Below, one piece after another: positions 33,391-42,708 of a stretch of 54,670 bases of DNA. Below the pieces are notes generated by a model, which was given only the letters and a program-made list of their open reading frames with translations, had not been told where the DNA came from and searched no databases. Source of the stretch: a candidate division KSB1 bacterium (GTDB taxonomy: Bacteria > Zhuqueibacterota > Zhuqueibacteria > JANLFK01 > Oleimicrobiaceae); NCBI GenBank assembly GCA_024655945.1, contig JANLFK010000011.1:86021-140690 (forward strand), read 5' to 3'. The translations under genes and the position numbers were made by a program. Position 1 is the first letter of the stretch. Every line of letters starts with the position of its first letter.

Positions 33391-36111
33391 TCACTGCAGC
33401 TTGACCACCTTGCGCACTGCCCGAAAGCCCTGCGTCTCTAGGTGGAGAAGGTAGATGCCAGTGGGCGCAGAAGCTCCCGATTCTGTGTTGCCGTCCCATC
33501 GCATCTCGTGATGGCCTGCGGGGAGGTCGCCATCGTAGAGAAGCCGTACAGATTGGCCCAACATGTTTACCACTTTCAGGCGCACTCGACTCTGCCGCGG
33601 CACGGCGGCAAGGATGGTGGTGGCCGGATTGAACGGATTTGGGTAGGCCTCTGAAAGCCCAAAAGCTACCGGTGCCCCTACCGGTTCATTCGCCACTGAA
33701 GTCGCGCTGACCAGTGCGAACCTGACGTCGTCGATGTACCAGCCGGCCATGTTGACATCCGAGTCCGAGCCGAAGTGGAAGCGTATCTGCACCGTATGAC
33801 CGATGAAGGGCGTGAGGTCCACAGTTTCCTCGTGCCAAGAGTCGCCAGTACCCGACGGACCGCCGAAGGCAGGCTCTCCGCCCAGCGTGGCATTGTAAGG
33901 ATTGACGACATTGTCGTATCCGTCTTCAGGGTACGCCAAGGCGAAAGGTCCGCCATCGACAGAGATCTTGATATTGCCGCCGTCCCAGAGCGCGTCGGAG
34001 TACTCGAACTCGTACCAGTGCCAAAATCTCAGGGAGGCTGTGCGCAGAGTGGGCGGGAGCTGGACTGGCGGGGTGTCCAGGCGCGAATTGGAGTAGTTGC
34101 TGTAATTTCCGGCCAGGTTGGTTGCCCACAGGTGCAGTCCGGAGTGGGCCTGGCGGGGGCCGCTGGTCGGGCGGCCCCACTGCCAATCGCTCCCTGCAGA
34201 GGGGGTGAAGTGCCCTTCGCCCTCAAAGTCGAATACCAAGTCCCCGGTCACCCTGAAGGAGAAAAAGCCTGCTGCGGGCAGCATGGCCCGATTTGCGCGC
34301 CGGGAGGCGTCTACGGCGACGATGCGGTACTCCCACACATCGCCTTCCGCGCTCTGCTGGGCATCGATCTCCCCGCGATATTGGTCAGGCAGGCCAGTGG
34401 TGGTCAGACGGAGCGAATCAAGAGGGCCTCCATTCCGCCGGAATTGCACCCACACGGCCGCAATCCCCGCATTGTCCCTCACTTCGGCAATCACCGGAAA
34501 AGAGTGGTCGAATACCGACTTTTCCTGGATTGGGGTGTGGCTAATGCTCGGTGGCACAGTGTCGGGCCGCACGCTGAAGGAGTAGAGCGCCACTGGTGCA
34601 GGGCGAGGCGCCCTGCCCACACGCCCATTGCCATCCTGTGCAGAAAGGTAGTAGGAAATGGTGACGTCCGGGCCAAGGCCTGGCAGCTGAGCCGCGTACA
34701 GCCCTTGCTCTGCTTGAGGGAGCATGGCCAGCGAGTCGAAGCCAGCTCCGGTGTCCACGGTGAAGTACAGCCACACCGCATCGCTGCGGATGGGAGAGGC
34801 TGCGGCGGAACTCAAGGGGATGGCCGGGGAGACCCGCACACTCACCGAGTAGGGCCCGACATCGTCCTCCGTATCCTGCAGGGGCGTGTGCGCGATGATC
34901 GGCTCTTCGCCCACCGCATAGCACACGTAGAGGTTGGGGCCAAGGTTTTCCAGGATCTCCTGCGTAATTCTGGAAGTGTCGGGATGGAACTGCACGCCAA
35001 CCTCGGGGGTGAAGGCAAAAATTTTCTCCTTGGCCGTCTGCTCGCCGTAGAGCCAGTCGTCAGAGTCGCCGTTGGTAATGTAGATCGTGCCCGAAGCGGC
35101 ATTGCCGGGAGTGTAGTGGTTGTAGGCTACGCAGCTATCAGCCAACGCCCTGAATATCGTCTGGTCCGGGGTGTTCTGCTTCACGTAGCCCCAGGGATAA
35201 AGAAACAGCTGGCCATAGCTGTGATACGAGACCGAGATCCTGAAGCGATGCTGCAGGCAAAGGTCACGGATGGCCTGCACCTCCGGCTCCGAAAAGGCAG
35301 CCGGCCCACGGTAAGTCGCGTCCGAGGGCACCGGACTCGAGCCCTGGTTGTCATAGCCCCACATGTACCCGTAGTTGCGGTTCAGGTCAACGCCAAAGGA
35401 GCCGTCGCCATTGTTCCTTCTATTCTTGCGCCACCAGCGGTCGGTGGTGAAGACATAGGCGTGCCCATCGGGGTTGACCAGCGGCACCAACCAGATTTGG
35501 CGATTGTTGACAAGGTAAGTCACGTACGGGTCGGTGCCGTAGTTGGTGAGGAGGTAGTTCATGAAGTAGAGGACGATTTCCGGGGTGATAATTTCCCGGG
35601 CATGATGGCACCCCATGATCAGCACCTCTGGCTCCTCCTCCTGTTCTGCCACATTGTCGGAGATCTTTACTGCCCAGATGTCGCGGTCGGCCTTTCCCTG
35701 CGTCTTTTCCCAGGAGTCGCCGATGTCAATGACCCGCACTAGGTCGGGGTAGTGGCTCATAGCGGCGTTGAGTTCCGCCACCAGGCGCTCGTAGTTGTGA
35801 AAACGGTCAAGGTAGCCCTGGGTGCGCCACTCCCTATCCAAGGCCTCCAGGTCTGGGATTAGGGTTTCCATCTTCAAGCCCAAGCGGGCAAAAGCCGCGC
35901 GTTGTTCGGCGGTGGCAATCACCTCTACGTAGCTGCCGTCCCTGGCGCGACCAGCAATATCCGGCGCCAAGGTAGCAAAGGCTTTGAGCCTCAGAGCGTC
36001 CTCCTCGGCTACATAGACTCTCACCAGTTGACGTGCTGCACCCAAAAGTAAGCTTGTCCAGGTCATTAGTACGGTGAGCACCATCACAAAAAGGCTTTTC
36101 GTGCGACGCAT
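33391..36111 (-). CDS. Secreted M14 zinc carboxypeptidase with C-terminal sorting tail
   Basis: 906-residue secreted metallo-carboxypeptidase. Signal peptide (1-25), a propeptide-like region (about 28-95), then the M14 domain (about 105-400) with zinc ligands His170 and Glu173 (CHHARE) and His297 (SYHSYGQ), substrate residues in DLNRNYGY, and general base Glu370 (FTPEVG). Next come beta-sandwich modules (about 400-620), a jelly-roll or MAM-like module beginning VFDFEGEGHF (about 640-800), and a type A sorting tail with YPNPFNPATT and PTGIYLLHLE. The tail predicts type IX-like secretion and surface anchoring. GAAGGAG precedes the ATG. It lies 34 nt downstream of the S8 protease gene, and both share module types. 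Confidence 0.92.
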   Translation of the reverse strand: MRRTKSLFVMVLTVLMTWTSLLLGAARQLVRVYVAEEDALRLKAFATLAPDIAGRARDGSYVEVIATAEQRAAFARLGLKMETLIPDLEALDREWRTQGYLDRFHNYERLVAELNAAMSHYPDLVRVIDIGDSWEKTQGKADRDIWAVKISDNVAEQEEEPEVLIMGCHHAREIITPEIVLYFMNYLLTNYGTDPYVTYLVNNRQIWLVPLVNPDGHAYVFTTDRWWRKNRRNNGDGSFGVDLNRNYGYMWGYDNQGSSPVPSDATYRGPAAFSEPEVQAIRDLCLQHRFRISVSYHSYGQLFLYPWGYVKQNTPDQTIFRALADSCVAYNHYTPGNAASGTIYITNGDSDDWLYGEQTAKEKIFAFTPEVGVQFHPDTSRITQEILENLGPNLYVCYAVGEEPIIAHTPLQDTEDDVGPYSVSVRVSPAIPLSSAAASPIRSDAVWLYFTVDTGAGFDSLAMLPQAEQGLYAAQLPGLGPDVTISYYLSAQDGNGRVGRAPRPAPVALYSFSVRPDTVPPSISHTPIQEKSVFDHSFPVIAEVRDNAGIAAVWVQFRRNGGPLDSLRLTTTGLPDQYRGEIDAQQSAEGDVWEYRIVAVDASRRANRAMLPAAGFFSFRVTGDLVFDFEGEGHFTPSAGSDWQWGRPTSGPRQAHSGLHLWATNLAGNYSNYSNSRLDTPPVQLPPTLRTASLRFWHWYEFEYSDALWDGGNIKISVDGGPFALAYPEDGYDNVVNPYNATLGGEPAFGGPSGTGDSWHEETVDLTPFIGHTVQIRFHFGSDSDVNMAGWYIDDVRFALVSATSVANEPVGAPVAFGLSEAYPNPFNPATTILAAVPRQSRVRLKVVNMLGQSVRLLYDGDLPAGHHEMRWDGNTESGASAPTGIYLLHLETQGFRAVRKVVKLQ

Positions 36112-36145
36112 TTCTGCTCCTTCGGCGGTCGTGGTGTGTTGAGCG

Positions 36146-39100
36146 CTACTGCAACAGGATCATCTTCCGGGTAGCCTGGTAGCGGGGCGTCTCTAAGCGG
36201 TACAGGTACAGGCCACTGGGCAGACGCTGACCCGCATCGTCCACCGCCTGCCATTGGCACTTGTGTTCCCCTGCTGGCAGGAAGGTGTCGATGACGGTGG
36301 CAACTCGCCGTCCCAGAAGACTGAATACCTGCACTTTGGCAACCGCTGCCTCTGGCAACGAGAAGCGGATCTCGGTGGCCGGATTAAAGGGATTGGGGTG
36401 ATTTTGGTAGAGGGCGTAGGCGCTAGGTGCTTTCGCAGCCGCAGGCGTTTCCTCCACCTTCACCGTCGGCCCGGTCACTATGCGCACGTCGTCGATGAAC
36501 CAGCCGCGGAAGAGCGGTCCCTGTGCCGCATCGCTCACGAAGCGGAACCGGACCCGTACGTCACTGCGACCGGGCCCCGTGAACGGGCGCAAAGAACGGT
36601 ACTCTTCCACCCAGGAGGTACGCACACCGGTCAGGGGGTTTCCCAGCTGCATCCAGGTGTGCCCGCCGTCAGTGGAGACCTCTACATAGCCAAAGTCCTT
36701 GTTGAGTTCGATGTAGTATTTTGTCCAGAAATAGAGCGCGGCGCCGGTGGTCTGCGACAGGTCTGCGCCGAAGGCCATGGACAGGCTACCCTCATAGTTG
36801 GTCGGGTAGTTTTGGCCGGGACTCTGGTTGGCACTCAGACTTCCTGAGTGTGCGTAAAAGTCATCCAATCCCCAGGAGCCGGAGCTCTCCCAGTCGGCCA
36901 GACCACTTTCAAAGTCCTCATAGCCGACCACCAGGGCAAAGGTATCCGAGACGGCGGCGTTGCCGGCAGCGGAGCGGTCGCGCACCAGAAGAGTGTAGTG
37001 CACCGTGTCGCCGTAGGTGGCGATGGGCAGCAGTGGCGCGCGCCAAAGATGAGGCACCGCGGTGGGTAGAAGGTTGCTCTTGTGGTTTAGGGTTTTCACC
37101 CCGTAGTAGACGCACGCCTGAGTCGTGTCGATGCCCAAATTGTCCGTGAGCACCGCCTGCACCCATGCGGTGTCCGCCGCGTTGAACAGGCGCCGCAGCG
37201 GCTGATGGGTGATGGTCGGCGGGATGCGATCTTGCGCCACGCTGTATCGGTACAGCGCAGTGGGCGCCTGGAAGGGAAGGTGCATGCTGTAGTAGGCAGT
37301 GCCCACCGAAAAGAAATACTCCACCGTTGCCGTGTCGCCCGGAGCAGGGATTGCCGCCTGGTAGTCTCCGCGCGCCACCTGCTGCATGTCGATGACGTTG
37401 AACGTCTCCTGCCCGGCCTTCCGCCAATGGAGCTCAACGCGCGAGAGTCCGGGGAAAAGCCGCTGCATACGCAGGCTCACCACTCGCGTTGCCGTCGGAT
37501 CCTCAATGTCCGACAACGGGGTGTGCTGCACCGGGGTGAGCCACTCAAGCGCGCGGGCCATCACGGTGTGGCGCAGGGCCGAATAGGAAGTTGGCACCGT
37601 TGTGAACGTGGCATCCACTGCCTCGAGGCCGAAGCCAAAGTAGAGACTCCGGTAGTCACCCTGGTAGCGGACGGCCCCCACGCCTCCCGTCTTGTACTGG
37701 AAAACCGGAAGGCCACCTCCTATGGGCTCCAGCACCTCAGGATATTGCTCATCAGCCTGTCGGCCCGGCTGGTAGATGGAAAACGCTAACCCGTGGCCAA
37801 TCGGGTCGCCGGTCACACCAACCACCTGCAGTTGGTGGCTATCGTCGGCGACGTAGCGGGCGTGGAGGAATTGCTCCAGAAAGGTGATGCCTTCGGCACT
37901 GTACCATGGGCTGCTGGCGTCAGCTAAGCTGTAGGCCAGGTCCTGGCCGGTAATGAACAGGCTGCCGCCTGCCTCCAGAAAGCTGCGGAGGGCAGCCATA
38001 TCGATCGAGGTGAGATAAGGGAATGACCATTCGCACACCCAGATCACGATCGGGAACTGGCTGAGGAAACTTTCCGGTGGAGTGCCCAGAAGGCCGTGGT
38101 CCCACACGCCGTACGGAACGGCTATGTTGGCCAGAAGCTGCGTGTAAAACTCTGCCGGGTTCACCGCGCTATTCGCCGGGCTCCCCTGGCGATCTTTGGT
38201 GTCATCCACCACCAGCACGGGCGTCACTCCGACAAGCACGTGCACCGAGTCGAAGGACGTGGCTCCACCCTCGTACTCGATACCGAGGAGCAAAGTGGCA
38301 GTGTGCCCTTGCGCGTTGGGACGCACGCGTGCCACCAGGGGGGTGGACAGCTCCAGGTCCGCGTCTGCGTCCACCGTACCTACGAATACGCGTGGGGTAG
38401 GGAAATCAAATGAGGTATCGGCACTGCTCAGCACCAACGAGGCGTTGTTTGCCACCGTCACCGAGTAGTTGCGGATGCGGCCGGTGATGTAAATGAGCTC
38501 CCCGTGCTCGAACACTCCGTCGCCGTCGCCGCCGGCCTCGCGGACTATGAGGGTGTCGGTGTGTATTTTTGGCGGTAGCTGCACAGGCTCCGCCTCGGTC
38601 ACGGCGCGAAGAGCATTGACTCTGCCGCTGCCCAACTGCCCCTCAAATCCCGGGTTGACCCTGTCGACATTGTCGGCGGTGAGGACCACCTGCTGCATGA
38701 TGCGCAGTGGTGACCACTCAGGGTGCTGGGTGACTAGCAGGCCGCAGGTACCGGAAGCTATGGGCGAGGCCAAAGAACTGCCCGAAGCCAAGCCGTAGCT
38801 GCCCGCGCTGCGCGGAACGGTTGAAGAGATATTCAAGCCCGGAGCTGCCACGTCCACGGCCGGGCCGTGTGTACTTCCCACCCACTCGCCACTCTGATAG
38901 ACCGCGATGCGCTGGTCTCCTGAGCTCAGCCAGGTGACGCTGAGCACGTTGCGGTAGGCGCTCGGGTAGTGCAGCTCGTCGGTGACCGTGTTGCCAGCCG
39001 AGGCTACCACCACTGCACCCATCGCGGTGGCCGTGTTGATGATATCTTGCTCGCTGGCCATGGGCTGGCCAAAGCGGCCCCAACTGCAGTTGATGATCCG

Positions 39101-39979
39101 CGCCCCGGTGCGCGCCGCATAGAGGATGCCCTGGTAGCCAAACGACACAGAGCGGGGGCTGCTGTCGTAGCTTGTCTTAACAGGCATATAGCGACACCCC
39201 CAACTGGTGCCGGCAATACCGACCCCGTTATTGGTCACCGCGCAGGCTACCCCGGCGAGCAGGGTGCCGTGGTCGTAGTAGCCTTCGGCGTCTGGAGGGC
39301 AGTTGGTGGGATCGGGGTCCTGCTCGGCGATGTCGTAGCCGTAGACGTCGTCAACATAGCCGTTGCCGTCGTCGTCGACGCCGGCTAAACCACGCGCCTC
39401 CCTCCAATTGACCCACAGATTTTGCGCCAGGTCGGGATGCTGGTAGTCGACGCCGTTGTCGACAATGGCAATAACTACGCTGCTATCGCCCTTGGCCACA
39501 TCCCAGGCTTGGGGTGCCTTGATCTTCGGCAGGTACCACTGCTCGCCGAAGCGCGGGTCGTTGGGGGTCTCCTCGATGAAGTGGACAGCTACCGGATCGG
39601 CATACTCCAAGTAGGGGCTCGTGCGCAGCTCGGCAGCCACCTCCTCGGGGTCACGCGGCGCGGCAAAGGAAACGCGATAGATGCGCTCGCCGCCGTTCGG
39701 CGCATGCTTCAGGCCTTTGAGGAGCTGCTCGACCCTCTGCACGCCAATGCGCGCCAGCTGCTGGTCCACGGCAGGCGCACCCGTCGCCAGGCCATCGCTG
39801 AGCAGCACAGGGGCTGCGCCCGGTTTCAACTTGACAATCAATTCGCCAGGAACATACTGGGTCTTCTGAGGACGGTATGCCCTATCTGCCCATGGTCCCC
39901 CGTATCCTCCTTGGATGCCAAGAAAGAGAATTGCCACCACCCATGAGCTAAGCAGTAGTCGGCGGAACAGCGCGTGCAT
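36146..39979 (-). CDS. Secreted S8 subtilisin-like protease with C-terminal sorting tail
   Basis: 1277-residue secreted serine protease. A signal peptide (LLLSSWVVAILFLGIQGGYG), a fervidolysin-type propeptide (YVPGELIVKLKPG), then the S8 domain with Asp in AIVDNGVDYQHPDL, His in DHGTLLAGVACAV and Ser in SGSSLASPIASG. Behind it lie a beta domain, a segment resembling a class I glutamine-amidotransferase-like Rossmann domain (PVLVVDDTKD to GGSLFITGQDLAYSL), further beta-sandwiches, a MAM/immune-inhibitor-like module (YEDFESGLADWESSGSWGL), and the sorting tail (HPNPFNPATEIRFSLP). AAAGGAG precedes the ATG at 39979, where the signal peptide begins; 70 upstream in-frame codons are not supported. 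It probably forms a pair with the M14 gene downstream. Confidence 0.92.
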   Translation of the reverse strand: MHALFRRLLLSSWVVAILFLGIQGGYGGPWADRAYRPQKTQYVPGELIVKLKPGAAPVLLSDGLATGAPAVDQQLARIGVQRVEQLLKGLKHAPNGGERIYRVSFAAPRDPEEVAAELRTSPYLEYADPVAVHFIEETPNDPRFGEQWYLPKIKAPQAWDVAKGDSSVVIAIVDNGVDYQHPDLAQNLWVNWREARGLAGVDDDGNGYVDDVYGYDIAEQDPDPTNCPPDAEGYYDHGTLLAGVACAVTNNGVGIAGTSWGCRYMPVKTSYDSSPRSVSFGYQGILYAARTGARIINCSWGRFGQPMASEQDIINTATAMGAVVVASAGNTVTDELHYPSAYRNVLSVTWLSSGDQRIAVYQSGEWVGSTHGPAVDVAAPGLNISSTVPRSAGSYGLASGSSLASPIASGTCGLLVTQHPEWSPLRIMQQVVLTADNVDRVNPGFEGQLGSGRVNALRAVTEAEPVQLPPKIHTDTLIVREAGGDGDGVFEHGELIYITGRIRNYSVTVANNASLVLSSADTSFDFPTPRVFVGTVDADADLELSTPLVARVRPNAQGHTATLLLGIEYEGGATSFDSVHVLVGVTPVLVVDDTKDRQGSPANSAVNPAEFYTQLLANIAVPYGVWDHGLLGTPPESFLSQFPIVIWVCEWSFPYLTSIDMAALRSFLEAGGSLFITGQDLAYSLADASSPWYSAEGITFLEQFLHARYVADDSHQLQVVGVTGDPIGHGLAFSIYQPGRQADEQYPEVLEPIGGGLPVFQYKTGGVGAVRYQGDYRSLYFGFGLEAVDATFTTVPTSYSALRHTVMARALEWLTPVQHTPLSDIEDPTATRVVSLRMQRLFPGLSRVELHWRKAGQETFNVIDMQQVARGDYQAAIPAPGDTATVEYFFSVGTAYYSMHLPFQAPTALYRYSVAQDRIPPTITHQPLRRLFNAADTAWVQAVLTDNLGIDTTQACVYYGVKTLNHKSNLLPTAVPHLWRAPLLPIATYGDTVHYTLLVRDRSAAGNAAVSDTFALVVGYEDFESGLADWESSGSWGLDDFYAHSGSLSANQSPGQNYPTNYEGSLSMAFGADLSQTTGAALYFWTKYYIELNKDFGYVEVSTDGGHTWMQLGNPLTGVRTSWVEEYRSLRPFTGPGRSDVRVRFRFVSDAAQGPLFRGWFIDDVRIVTGPTVKVEETPAAAKAPSAYALYQNHPNPFNPATEIRFSLPEAAVAKVQVFSLLGRRVATVIDTFLPAGEHKCQWQAVDDAGQRLPSGLYLYRLETPRYQATRKMILLQ

Positions 39980-40124
39980 GGAGGTCTTCTCCTTTCTTGA
40001 GATGGTTTCATTGGTGGACGACTTGCTGAAAGACCCGAAACGCCATCGGTTCATGTGGTGACTTGCCGGGACGTGCCAGCGGCCTGCTTGCAAAGGCATT
40101 GCTCTCCCCAGGTGGAGAAAAGCC

Positions 40125-40976
40125 CTAAGAGCGTATCCTCCAGAGGGGATCGCGGTGGAGGCGACGGTACCGTCGCACCTGCACCACAACTACCCTCACG
40201 AGCACCGCCAAGGCGATGAGAGCGATGGCTGCGATGTTCGGCCACAGATAGCGACGCGTGGTCACCTCCATTACCTTCACGGCTTGTCCTTCGCGAAACT
40301 CCAAGGGCGAGACGTCCCACACGGCGATTTGTCCTTCCACCCAATCGGCATTGGTCGAAGAAATCGTCCCTGGGAGGCGCACGGCACAGGTGAGTTGACA
40401 ATCAGGAAAGGTTCTCGCCGCAAGCCTGAGGGCTTCCCTGGCAAGGTCGGCAGAGTCAGCCCTTGTACTGGCCGAAAACCGCCTCCCCAGGTACTGGTAG
40501 CGGAGAAAGTCGGGGATGCGATGGGTGTGCAGCTCCTCGCGGTAGTGATAGCGGTACATGACCAGGAGAAAAGTCCTGCGAAAAGCAACCCGATTGGTGA
40601 CACGCAGGGCCTGCGCCTTGGCTTCGAGGACGCGCCTTTCGGCGGCAAACTCCAACCACTCGCCGTCGGCCACGTGCTGGCTGGCGTCGAAGACGAAATC
40701 CGTGCCAATTGCGTTGGGGTTCTTGAGGAGAGCCCGCACCGTCGCCCCCGAGTCGGTGCGGCTCACTTCCCAAGGCTCGCCCGTGGGCATCAAGAAATGT
40801 TGCCAGGCCGGACCTGCGTAGTCGATCTGCCGCAGACAGGCTGTTCGCTCGTCAACCACTGTGCGTATCCGGACGTTGAACGCCACGCACCCGGGAAGTA
40901 GTGCCATTGCCAGGCAGGCCAATGCCAAAAGCCCACCCGCGCGGCGCCCGAGAGGCGCTCTGCTAAGAGGACTCAT
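40125..40976 (-). CDS. Hypothetical lipoprotein with C-terminal membrane span
   Basis: 283-residue protein with a lipobox (LALACLAMALLPGC), a periplasmic body containing paired Tyr/His-rich strands (FLLVMYRYHYREELHTHRIP), and a hydrophobic span near the C-terminus (IAAIALIALAVLVRVVVV) followed by an Arg-rich tail. Lipid at one end and a span at the other would tether both ends to the inner membrane. No family is recognised. The ATG at 40976 overlaps the 3' end of the YdjM-like gene by 14 nt, with GAAGGA upstream, so translation is probably coupled. Confidence 0.65.
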   Translation of the reverse strand: MSPLSRAPLGRRAGGLLALACLAMALLPGCVAFNVRIRTVVDERTACLRQIDYAGPAWQHFLMPTGEPWEVSRTDSGATVRALLKNPNAIGTDFVFDASQHVADGEWLEFAAERRVLEAKAQALRVTNRVAFRRTFLLVMYRYHYREELHTHRIPDFLRYQYLGRRFSASTRADSADLAREALRLAARTFPDCQLTCAVRLPGTISSTNADWVEGQIAVWDVSPLEFREGQAVKVMEVTTRRYLWPNIAAIALIALAVLVRVVVVQVRRYRRLHRDPLWRIRS

Positions 40977-41451
40977 GGCCAGTTCCTTCCGGTTGGTGCC
41001 GGAGCTTCCTCCAAAGAAAGAGGCCCGCTTCTGTTGCCGCCACGGCAGTGAGCAGAAAAGGCACTGCGCGCAGGGATTCCTCCGGCCAGAAGAGGCCAAG
41101 GGCAAAGCTCTTCCAACTGAAAGGGAAGAGACAGTAGTAGCCGCTCCCCAACTGTCGCTGGAGAAGGTCCAGGGCGAAATGCAGCGTTACCCCTGCGAAG
41201 AGGCCCGCCATGACACGGCGTCGAATCTCTTCTGCGCACAGCTCAGCAAACAGGAGGATAACAACGGAGGTAGCCACCGGCGTGTGCAGGCTGTACACGA
41301 CGTAGTAGGCGGGTGGATGCAGGATGTAAAGCGGTCGCGTCAGCAGATCGGGAAGCAGCGCGCCCACGTACAATGGCACGCGTGCGCTGCCCAGGCGAAC
41401 CGGGCGACTCACCAAGTGCGTGAAGGCCAAATGGGTCGTCAGGTCTGGCAT
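40963..41451 (-). CDS. YdjM/DUF457-like membrane-bound metal-dependent hydrolase
   Basis: 162-residue integral membrane protein. MPDLTTHLAFTHL at the start, GALLPDLLTRPLY and LHFALDLLQRQ match the His/Asp pattern of the YdjM (LexA-binding inner-membrane) family, which is often annotated as metal-dependent hydrolase. About four hydrophobic spans follow. The activity of the family is not well established. It overlaps its upstream neighbour by 13 nt and the downstream lipoprotein gene by 14 nt. Confidence 0.65.
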   Translation of the reverse strand: MPDLTTHLAFTHLVSRPVRLGSARVPLYVGALLPDLLTRPLYILHPPAYYVVYSLHTPVATSVVILLFAELCAEEIRRRVMAGLFAGVTLHFALDLLQRQLGSGYYCLFPFSWKSFALGLFWPEESLRAVPFLLTAVAATEAGLFLWRKLRHQPEGTGHESS

Positions 41452-41918
41452 TGTCTTCTCTCCACAAAGCAGAGCCGTTTGCGGTCGAACCGGTAGCTGC
41501 GGACAACAAGGACGGCAACCAGCAGTGCGGGCAGTAGGGAGATAGCCAGCTTCGCACGACGCTTTTTCGCCACATAGAGGCGCTGCAGGGTCAAGTGCCC
41601 ATCCTTGTGGAACTGAGCCTGCAAGCGCACAAAGTCGCCCACTCGCGCGTCTCCGGGATCGCCCTGTACGCGCACGAGCCGGCCCATCTGCCGGACCACG
41701 AATCCATCCTCGAGGATTTGCCCCACCGTCGCCTCGGTGCCCACCGTGATCGACACGCCGTCGAAGCGCTCCGGGTCACGCAGGCAGTCGACCAGCCGCA
41801 CTTCCGGGTAGGCGCGGTAGCCGTAATAGGTCAGCGTGGCGAGCAGGCAGAGGAGCAGCACGACTGTCACAAGGCGACGTGGGTGCACAGGTAGATTACC
41901 CGGAGTTCTTTCTACCAA
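41439..41918 (-). CDS. Hypothetical membrane protein with OB-like domain
   Basis: About 159 residues: an N-terminal span (LVTVVLLLCLLATLTYYGY), a small beta-rich extracytoplasmic region (VSITVGTEATVGQILEDGF, LVRVQGDPGDARVGDFVRL) reminiscent of an OB fold such as CcmE, and a second span (LAISLLPALLVAVLVV) before a basic cytoplasmic tail. The function is unknown. The start is uncertain: a TTG at 41918 would overlap the inositol monophosphatase gene by 23 nt, while a GTG at 41888 gives 149 residues; neither has a clear Shine-Dalgarno. Confidence 0.6.
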   Translation of the reverse strand: MVERTPGNLPVHPRRLVTVVLLLCLLATLTYYGYRAYPEVRLVDCLRDPERFDGVSITVGTEATVGQILEDGFVVRQMGRLVRVQGDPGDARVGDFVRLQAQFHKDGHLTLQRLYVAKKRRAKLAISLLPALLVAVLVVRSYRFDRKRLCFVERRQCQT

Positions 41919-42708
41919 AAACCGCGGTGATTACCTCCATCATGAGCGGATGGATGTGTCCATTGGAAGCGACGACGTTGCCCTTCCACCCGGCCGAAGG
42001 GGCGCCGGCAAAGTCAGTCACCCGTCCTCCGGCTTCTTCGATGAGCAGCTCTCCTGCGGCAATGTCCCAGGGCGACAGGCCCAGCTCCCAGAATCCCTCG
42101 CAACGCCCGCAGGCCACATAGGCCAGGTCCAGCGCGGCTGAGCCGGCTCGCCTGATGCCGCTGACTCGCTCGAAGAGCGCCGAAAAGGAGCGGAGGTAGA
42201 GCTCCAAGAGGTGCTTGGCGCGGAAAGGGAATCCCGTGGCCAGAAGGCAGCGCGCCGGGTCACTGATGGATGAGACGCGAATTGGCGCACCGTTAAGATA
42301 GGCCCCGCGGCCACGCTCGCCAAGGAACAACTCCTCTCGCACCGGATCGACGATGGCGCCTGCGATCACCTGGCCGGCCCGTTCAATAGCCACCGACACC
42401 GAAAACATCGGGTAGCCGTGCAGGAAATTGGTGGTCCCGTCCAGGGGGTCGATAATCCAACGATTGCCGTCTCCGGCTTCTTGCCGGGTTTCCTCCTCGG
42501 CATAGATTGTGTCAGCCGGAAAGTGCTTGGTGATGAACGCGGCCATCGCCTGTTCGGACGCGCAGTCGGCAGCCGAGACGAAATCAAAAGGTCGCTTGGC
42601 AGTTGCCTGGGCGATGGTGGCCTGGCCGAGATAGCGTTTGAGTGTGGTAGCGCCGATCCTTGCCACCTCTGCCGCTGCTTGCGCCAAATCGGAGAGCCTG
42701 CTTGTCAT
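41896..42708 (-). CDS. Inositol monophosphatase family protein
   Basis: 270-residue Mg-dependent sugar/inositol phosphatase (SuhB/IMPase fold). The metal-site motifs are complete: AEEET, WIIDPLDGTTNFLHGYP, and SPWDIAAGELLIEEAGG. Substrates could include inositol-1-phosphate, histidinol phosphate or NADP-type phosphates. The ATG at 42708 overlaps the mutS2 stop as ATGA, and GAGG precedes it, giving tight translational coupling; the longer upstream frame is not needed. Confidence 0.93.
   Translation of the reverse strand: MTSRLSDLAQAAAEVARIGATTLKRYLGQATIAQATAKRPFDFVSAADCASEQAMAAFITKHFPADTIYAEEETRQEAGDGNRWIIDPLDGTTNFLHGYPMFSVSVAIERAGQVIAGAIVDPVREELFLGERGRGAYLNGAPIRVSSISDPARCLLATGFPFRAKHLLELYLRSFSALFERVSGIRRAGSAALDLAYVACGRCEGFWELGLSPWDIAAGELLIEEAGGRVTDFAGAPSAGWKGNVVASNGHIHPLMMEVITAVFGRKNSG

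Noticed and set aside
33775-35742. A 655-codon plus-strand open frame
   Set aside because: It is antisense to the M14 carboxypeptidase, whose motifs, signal peptide and sorting tail are complete; the plus-strand product is His/Arg/Val-rich with no family features. Such long shadows are expected in GC-rich DNA.
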